Below are positions 62,424 to 64,000 of a stretch of DNA of 64,000 nt, piece by piece. The notes beneath the pieces are model-generated. The model was not told the origin of the DNA. It worked only from the letters and a program-made list of their open reading frames with translations, and did not search any database. The translations under genes and the position numbers were made by a program. Each line of letters begins with the position of its first letter. Positions within the stretch are counted from its first letter, which is position 1. The DNA is from Azospirillaceae bacterium (GTDB lineage Bacteria > Pseudomonadota > Alphaproteobacteria > Azospirillales > Azospirillaceae), in contig JARLIO010000011.1 of NCBI GenBank assembly GCA_031291675.1, positions 1-64,000 of the forward strand, in the 5' to 3' direction.

Positions 62424-62843
62424 TCAATCGTCGCGGTGCGTCCGCTCCAGACGTTCATGCCGTTCCTGGGCGTCGAGGCTCAGCGTCGCGATCGGCCGGG
62501 CGTCGAGGCGATGGATCCCGATCGGCTCGCCGGTTTCCTCGCAATAGCCGAAACTGCCATCGACGATGCGACCCAGGGCGGCATCGATCTTTGCGACCAG
62601 TTTGCGTTCACGGTCACGTGTCCGCAGTTCCAGAGACCGGTCGGTCTCCAGCGACGCGCGATCGGCGATGTCGGGCTCCTGCATTCCACCATCCTGGAGG
62701 CTTTGCAGGGTCTCGGTCGACTCCTGCAGCAGTTCACCCCGCCATCGCAACAATTTGCGGCGGAAATACTCGACCATGACCGGATTCATGAAGGGCTCGT
62801 CCTCGGACGGCCGATAATCAGGCGGCAAGAGCGGCGACGACAT
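62424..62843 (-). CDS. dksA: DksA family RNA polymerase-binding regulator (single-Cys type)
   Basis: 139 aa. Coiled-coil region FRRKLLRWRGELLQESTETL and tip residues in DIADRAS are DksA-like, followed by the finger GYCEETGEPIGIHRLDARPI. Only the first zinc cysteine is present; the other ligand positions are Thr, Ala and Ala, as in many alphaproteobacterial DksA proteins that fold without zinc. It modulates transcription with ppGpp. The ATG at 62843 follows GGTCAGGG closely. Confidence 0.92.
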   Translation of the reverse strand: MSSPLLPPDYRPSEDEPFMNPVMVEYFRRKLLRWRGELLQESTETLQSLQDGGMQEPDIADRASLETDRSLELRTRDRERKLVAKIDAALGRIVDGSFGYCEETGEPIGIHRLDARPIATLSLDAQERHERLERTHRDD

Positions 62844-63134
62844 CCCTGACCTATCCAACCTGCAGACTAACCAAAGTGGCGCGGAGTATAGGGATGGTGA
62901 CCCCAGGCCGCAACCCCGCGCACGAGGCCTGACGGGATCATCTGCACAGCCGCGCGCGAACCGCGCGAGCGGACGCGGATGTGACCGGCGGCGGCCCGCT
63001 GTGATGGCATCCCGGCCCGGGGCGCACGGCTCACGAGCGGCGCGCCCGTCAGGCCACGCCGGGCGCCGGGGCCGGCCCGCGGACCCTGCTGGTGACAAGC
63101 TGTTGGCCGGTGGCAAGGCCGCCCGGCGCGCGGA

Positions 63135-63560
63135 TCAGCGCGCGGCTTCGAACTTCGCCAGCTCGACCTGTGCCCGCAGATCGACCTCGTCGAGGATCGC
63201 GGTAAGACCGGGGTCATCAATGCCGTCGCGCTGAACCTTTATCGCCGCCGCCAGCGCCGTCAATTGCGCCTGGCTCAGAGAACCGCTCAGCAAGGCGTCG
63301 CGAATCTGATCGAGCTTGTCGAGAATGGTCTCGGCGCGGCGCCGGGCCTTGGCGGGACGACCCGCCGGATCGTCAACCTCCTGAAGGGCGAACAGCGGGT
63401 TGACCGTATTGATCCCCGCGGCGGCCGACGAACCGCCCGGGCCACCGGCGCTTTCCTCCAGAGCCCGCGCGAACTCACCGTCATGAGCGACATCACCGCG
63501 GCCAAGTTTGCGCGTCGACCCCGACGGCGTCGCGATGCCTTTGGGTCCATCAACCTTCAT
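63135..63560 (-). CDS. fliX: Flagellar assembly regulator FliX
   Basis: 141 aa. N-terminal MKVDGPKGIATPS and the C-terminal helical RAETILDKLDQIRDALLSGS with AILDEVDLRAQVELAKFE define FliX. In Caulobacter FliX couples basal-body assembly to the sigma-54 activator FlbD and its gene is divergent to flgI, as appears here. A sigma-54-like promoter lies about 100 bp upstream. Confidence 0.9.
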   Translation of the reverse strand: MKVDGPKGIATPSGSTRKLGRGDVAHDGEFARALEESAGGPGGSSAAAGINTVNPLFALQEVDDPAGRPAKARRRAETILDKLDQIRDALLSGSLSQAQLTALAAAIKVQRDGIDDPGLTAILDEVDLRAQVELAKFEAAR

Positions 63561-63660
63561 TGGCGCCCTCTCCCAGCCGGAATGGCGTTATCAACCCGTC
63601 AATCATGCCAGCCCCGATGCCGAACGGCCCGCCCGTCGTCCAAGGAAATCCTTCGGCAAC

Positions 63661-63675
63661 GCAACGCACCTGCCA
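63661..63675 (-). promoter_or_regulatory. Sigma-54 promoter of fliX
   Basis: Minus-strand TGGCAGGTGCGTTGC: GG and GC are 10 nt apart, -24 box TGGCAG (one change from TGGCAC), -12 box TTGC perfect. About 100 bp upstream of the fliX start. Confidence 0.65.
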
Positions 63676-63899
63676 ATTTCTTCGAGAATAGGCGAATCGT
63701 CCGCCAGGGTCACCTAAATTGCGGTTCGGGGCGCGGCAGACGGTTTCTGCAACCGCCTAAGCAACTCGGCAAGAATTACCGGGTTCCAGAGATGTCGGTG
63801 GCGAAATTTGCCGGACGACGCCGGGCCCATCAGCGATCAGGCGCGGCGAAAGCCCGCAAAACGCCCGAATAGCGGGTCCAGCGCGGGCGGCCGTCCCGG

Positions 63900-63916
63900 T
63901 GGCACGACATTTGTAT
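63900..63916 (+). promoter_or_regulatory. Candidate sigma-54 promoter of the right-edge gene
   Basis: TGGCACGACATTTGTAT has a perfect -24 box and TTGT in place of TTGC at -12. It lies 65 bp before the ATG at 63981. Confidence 0.5.
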
Positions 63917-63980
63917 ATCATCACAGCGCAGCAAGAGCGGACGATACGCGCCCTGGCGCCCCCTGCTGGAGAACCCGGTC

Positions 63981-64000
63981 ATGTCACAGCCGTTTGCCAC
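63981..64000 (+). CDS. Start of a gene truncated by the window edge, probably flgI
   Basis: Only six codons (MSQPFA) are visible after GGAGAA and a sigma-54-like promoter. Position divergent to fliX and downstream of flgA-flgH suggests flgI, the P-ring gene; this is context only. Confidence 0.35.

Larger units (their letters stand above)
63561..63980. other. Divergent region between fliX and the right-edge gene
   Basis: 420 bp with sigma-54-like promoters facing both ways (63661-63675 minus; 63900-63916 plus) and no gene. Confidence 0.6.

Noticed and set aside
1-64000. tRNA, rRNA, CRISPR arrays or intact insertion sequences
   Set aside because: I looked for T-loop sequences, regularly spaced repeats and transposase motifs (DDE, HUH, tyrosine recombinase) and saw none.

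Overview
The window reads as chromosomal DNA of a GC-rich alphaproteobacterium of Rhodospirillales type. The evidence is a flagellar cluster with FliX, a DUF6468 protein, a MotE-like protein and CheZ-type phosphatases, a single-cysteine DksA, an ECF sigma/NrsF pair beside a bufferin operon, and many MFS transporters. I found no rRNA, tRNA, CRISPR array or intact transposase. All functional calls come from reading the sequence; no database search was run.

Layout. 1-1335 (minus): response regulator, small molybdopterin-oxidoreductase-like secreted protein, and the start of a membrane sensor. 1707-4554 (plus): a lipid glycosylation cassette (GT2, LAB_N membrane protein, ArnT/PMT-like GT39), followed on the minus strand by another GT2. 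5969-10003 (plus): Fsr-like MFS, TMEM43-family protein, orphan ModA, GNAT acetyltransferase. 10038-14957 (minus): MarR-controlled tripartite drug efflux operon (marR, nodT-type outer membrane factor, HlyD/EmrA adaptor, EmrB pump) with matching palindromic operators before marR and nodT. 15270-18891 (minus): an ABC three-component (ABC-3C) conflict/defence operon with ATGA overlaps, bracketed by a 13-bp inverted repeat. 19241-21611: divergent LysR and MFS genes. 21817-24156: aldo/keto reductase and divergent AraC regulator. 24410-31788 (minus): LacI-controlled sugar ABC importer with a GH127 beta-L-arabinofuranosidase. 32077-36062: ECF sigma factor and NrsF-type anti-sigma facing a bufABC-DoxX operon, a copper-linked bufferin peptide system. 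36117-48896: mixed housekeeping and hypothetical genes (exonuclease, metallophosphatase, old yellow enzyme, CheZ, RHH protein, DUF2147, TetR/MFS pair, Crp/Fnr regulator). 48911-63560: flagellar and motor genes in two divergent blocks. The minus block runs fliL-fliM-DUF6468-motE-cheZ-two MotB-like genes-large TPR protein. The plus block runs flgF-flgG-flgA-flgH-flgH. dksA and fliX follow on the minus strand, and the start of a plus-strand gene (probably flgI) closes the window.

The signals most worth following are these: the ABC-3C operon whose nuclease-like domain has Ser where relatives have Gln; the bufferin operon whose NrsF lacks one of two expected cysteines; a 155-bp MITE-like repeat present twice in opposite orientation; a second palindromic repeat family whose core is flipped between its two copies and supplies the TAG stop of the adjacent gene in both; tandem flgH paralogues behind an intrinsic terminator; and sigma-54-type promoters around flgF, fliX and the right-edge gene.
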